Assembly (NCBI RefSeq): GCF_900103185.1
Contig: NZ_FNJD01000004.1
Location: forward strand, 124,001-188,000
Source: Sulfitobacter litoralis
Lineage (GTDB): Bacteria; Pseudomonadota; Alphaproteobacteria; Rhodobacterales; Rhodobacteraceae
Length of the DNA stretch: 64,000 nt
Direction: 5' to 3'
Part shown: piece after piece, positions 62,049 to 64,000 of the stretch
Layout: each line of letters begins with the position of its first letter
How positions within the stretch are numbered: position 1 is the stretch's first letter
Program-made: the position numbers and the translations under genes
Notes under the pieces: generated by a model
Told to the model about the DNA's origin: nothing
The model's input: the letters and a program-made list of their open reading frames with translations, nothing else
The model's database searches: none

Positions 62049-63401
62049 TTAGCGCCGGACAAAACGCAGCAAAATGCCATCTTTTGACCGAACCGTCAGA
62101 TGCGCCACGGGAACAGGGGGCTTTTCGCCGACAACCTCAATGCGGTAGTCGCGCAAGATACGCGACAGGATCAACGGTCCTTCGACCATGGCAAACCCTG
62201 CGCCCGGACAGACCCGCGCACCGGCGCTGAACGGCAGATAGGCCTCTCGCTGGCATTTCTTGCCGTTTTCGCTGTGCCATCGGGCCGGATCAAACCCGTC
62301 GGGGTTGTCCCACAGGCGTTCGTGACGATGCAGATGCCACGGGCTGATGACCACTTGCGCCCCCCGCGCCACTTGGCGATCGCGAAAAGTCGCGGGGCAA
62401 CTTGCCTCGCGCACCATCATCGGCACAGGGGGATAAAGCCGCAGCGCCTCGCGGAAGACATCGCGGCTTTGCTTGAGCTTGCCCATAACAGCAAAATCAC
62501 ACTGGTCGATCACCTGCGCCTCTTTGGCCAAACGGTCCTGCCAGTCGGGATGGGTCGCGACCAGATACATCGCCCAGGCCAGCGCCGACGCGCTCGTCTC
62601 GTGGCCCGCAAGAAAGAAGATCGCAACCTGATCGACCATCTCCTCCGTGGTGAAGGTAGAGCCGTCTTCGGGGTCAGGGGTCGTCATAATCTTGGTCGCC
62701 AGATCGTCGGGGGCAGTGCCTGCCTTGATCGCCTCCATCCGCTCGGCCGTCAGCGCGGTGATCAACTGCCGGATCTTGGCAGCGCTGCGTTTTGTATCTT
62801 GTCGGAACAGACGTGGCAGCCAACGCGGCAGCGGCACAAATGCCGCGATGTTCAGGATCGGCTGGCTGCGCTGGTAGGTTTTGAATTCGTCAAAGACCTC
62901 GCGGGCCATATGGTGTTCGATGGGAATCGAAAACAGCGTGCGAAAGATCACATCCGCTGCCGCGTGGCTCGTCTGCGCTTCGGCTTCTAGGGGTTCACCG
63001 TCATGGGGGGCCAGCCGGGCCGCCGCTGCCTCTGCCGCGTCCCAGATCGCGGGGAATGTTTCGCGCAATCGCCCGCCTTCAAACGCAGGGTCGATGATGC
63101 GCCGTTGTCGTTTCCAGGTTTCACCGTTGGTCAGAAAAACAGAATTGCCAAGCAGTGGCCGTAACCCTTCGCCGATCCGGTTGGATTTGGGGTAGTCGTC
63201 GGGGCGCGTCTTGAGCACGTCCTGGATCAGATCGGGCTGGTTGATCAGATAGCTTCGGAAAAATGGCGTTTTGAATTCCGCCATCCACGCACGATACAGC
63301 CGCGCAGGTTGAGCGGATAAGATGTCTTGGCGGAATAGCTTGGCATAGCGCCACAAAGACACTTTCGCGGGCCGGCTTTCAGGTTTGGGCGGCAGTGTCA
63401 T
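62049..63401 (-). CDS. Cytochrome P450
   Basis: A 450-residue soluble P450. The I-helix has FLAGHETSASALAWAMYL (the A/G-G-x-E-T-S oxygen-activation motif), the ExxR is FREALRLYPPVP, and the heme loop is LPFSAGARVCPGAGFAMVE with the thiolate Cys. The overall pattern is closer to CYP4/CYP102-like fatty-acid hydroxylases than to small-substrate bacterial types. No ferredoxin or reductase gene is near. Its start overlaps the stop of the upstream hydrolase gene by four bases, so the two are co-translated. Confidence 0.92.
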   Translation of the reverse strand: MTLPPKPESRPAKVSLWRYAKLFRQDILSAQPARLYRAWMAEFKTPFFRSYLINQPDLIQDVLKTRPDDYPKSNRIGEGLRPLLGNSVFLTNGETWKRQRRIIDPAFEGGRLRETFPAIWDAAEAAAARLAPHDGEPLEAEAQTSHAAADVIFRTLFSIPIEHHMAREVFDEFKTYQRSQPILNIAAFVPLPRWLPRLFRQDTKRSAAKIRQLITALTAERMEAIKAGTAPDDLATKIMTTPDPEDGSTFTTEEMVDQVAIFFLAGHETSASALAWAMYLVATHPDWQDRLAKEAQVIDQCDFAVMGKLKQSRDVFREALRLYPPVPMMVREASCPATFRDRQVARGAQVVISPWHLHRHERLWDNPDGFDPARWHSENGKKCQREAYLPFSAGARVCPGAGFAMVEGPLILSRILRDYRIEVVGEKPPVPVAHLTVRSKDGILLRFVRR

Positions 63402-64000
63402 GGCGCGGTCGAGGTGAATTTATTCACCGGTTTCACGATGCGGGATCGCGACGCGGGACGTCCAGCATAGCGTTCTGCAAGGCTATGCGGACCTGCGGTG
63501 ATCTGGAAATAGTCATAATCCTTGGGCGCATCAAAGGCACAGAGGTATTGGAAATGTAGCCGGAAGAACCGCCAGCGCAACGCTTTCCAACGCGCCGGGG
63601 TCAGCGATTGTGTGAAGGCCGCTGAAAACACCAGCGGCCAGCGTTTATCTTCGGGGGCCACGCCCGACACTGCAACCGGATCGCACAGCGCAAAGGCGCA
63701 GCCATCGCCGGGGGCAGTCACGTCGATCCAGGTAAGCCCGACGCATCGCGACAGATAGCGTAGATCGGCGCGCAGACGGTGTGCGTCCCGTAGGAAAGAC
63801 ACCATTGGGACTACCTGCCCCAAGCTCATAAAGGCCAGTTTCGGTCCCTCTGCCGGTACCCTGCCCGCGCGGATCAGGTCGGCAAGGATCGACACCCCCA
63901 GATGCGCCCCCGAGGAATGGCCCACGACCAGCACCTCGTCCACGTCAGACTTCAGCGCCTGAACGATTGCGTCGCCAAATTCGGTCATACGGGTTTCAAG
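63398..64000 (-). CDS. Alpha/beta hydrolase-like protein, partial (5' end outside window)
   Basis: The visible 200 residues continue without stop to the window edge (…LETRMTEFGDAIVQ). The nucleophile elbow GHSSGAHLG lies about 28 residues from the edge, so roughly the first 100 or more residues of the protein are missing. The Ser in GHSSG is the probable nucleophile; candidate acid residues lie in the VTAPGDGCA region and the catalytic His may be in ITAGPHSLAERY. The gene is coupled to the P450 downstream. An ATG at 63988 is internal, not the start. Confidence 0.8.
   Translation of the reverse strand, partial: LETRMTEFGDAIVQALKSDVDEVLVVGHSSGAHLGVSILADLIRAGRVPAEGPKLAFMSLGQVVPMVSFLRDAHRLRADLRYLSRCVGLTWIDVTAPGDGCAFALCDPVAVSGVAPEDKRWPLVFSAAFTQSLTPARWKALRWRFFRLHFQYLCAFDAPKDYDYFQITAGPHSLAERYAGRPASRSRIVKPVNKFTSTAP

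Noticed and set aside
62100-62990. A 296-codon plus-strand frame opposite the P450
   Set aside because: It mirrors the P450 gene, is His/Arg rich and has no domain or SD.

Overview
This 64 kb window is ordinary chromosome from an alphaproteobacterium of the Rhodobacterales, most likely a marine Roseobacter-group member. Lineage evidence: a two-piece circularly permuted tmRNA gene, a ChpT-type phosphotransferase, a perfect CtrA site, a trgA-trgB-cysK cluster, an AcuI-type acrylyl-CoA reductase, IalB and DUF1127 proteins, an L21 with a long C-terminal extension, and moderately high GC. A Sulfitobacter-like genus is plausible but cannot be fixed from sequence reading alone. I found no insertion sequence, prophage, CRISPR array or integrase.

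Layout. 1-3.0 kb: small DUF1127-type proteins, then a cystine-type amino-acid ABC transporter operon. 3.1-5.0 kb: tRNA-Ser(CGA) and two tandem secreted DUF2059-like paralogues. 5.1-10.6 kb: rplU-rpmA, a GNAT protein with a hairpin-rich leader, obgE-proB-proA. 10.5-13.1 kb: chpT, a divergent DUF3553 gene, and olsBA (ornithine lipids). 13.1-17.3 kb: rpsB-tsf, aroQ with a rhodanese, and an FAH-family hydrolase. 17.3-26.8 kb: the phosphate regulon (phoR, pstSCAB, phoU, phoB) behind a three-unit Pho box, with yicC, gmk and a gamma-carbonic anhydrase upstream. 27-31.5 kb: a PAS protein behind a CtrA site, class II DAHP synthase, a GlxA/AraC regulator, and a PQQ-type sugar dehydrogenase. 31.6-37.4 kb: a branched-chain-type ABC transporter operon with an unknown secreted gene and a possible 46-residue gene inside it. 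37.5-46 kb: a HerA-like ATPase, an intergenic region with two candidate small RNAs, IalB, a KAS-ACP-LpxD lipid cluster, and divergent L,D-transpeptidase / DUF882 peptidase genes. 46-55.8 kb: tRNA-Ser(GGA), then genes on the minus strand: phr, a cfa-like gene, trgA, trgB, cysK, an MscS channel, alaX. 55.8-64 kb: acuI with a divergent GntR regulator, ssrA, chrA, sspB, fumC with two small downstream genes, class I aldolase, a P450, and a hydrolase cut by the window edge.

How parts fit. Envelope and lipid functions recur (ornithine lipid, LpxD/ACP/KAS, cfa-like gene, L,D-transpeptidase), as do stress functions (tellurite locus, photolyase, chromate transporter, phosphate starvation). ssrA and sspB, the tagging RNA and the ClpXP adaptor for its products, lie 1.5 kb apart.

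Most interesting unexplained signals: (i) a 30-nt element present in three distant intergenic places (9197, 37456, 57169); (ii) two adjacent candidate small RNAs near 39.1-39.4 kb, one carrying an anti-Shine-Dalgarno-like stretch and the other collinear, antiparallel complementarity to it; (iii) an anti-SD loop hairpin just after the DUF1127 gene; (iv) a 46-codon frame exactly bridging livG and livF by overlapping stops and starts.
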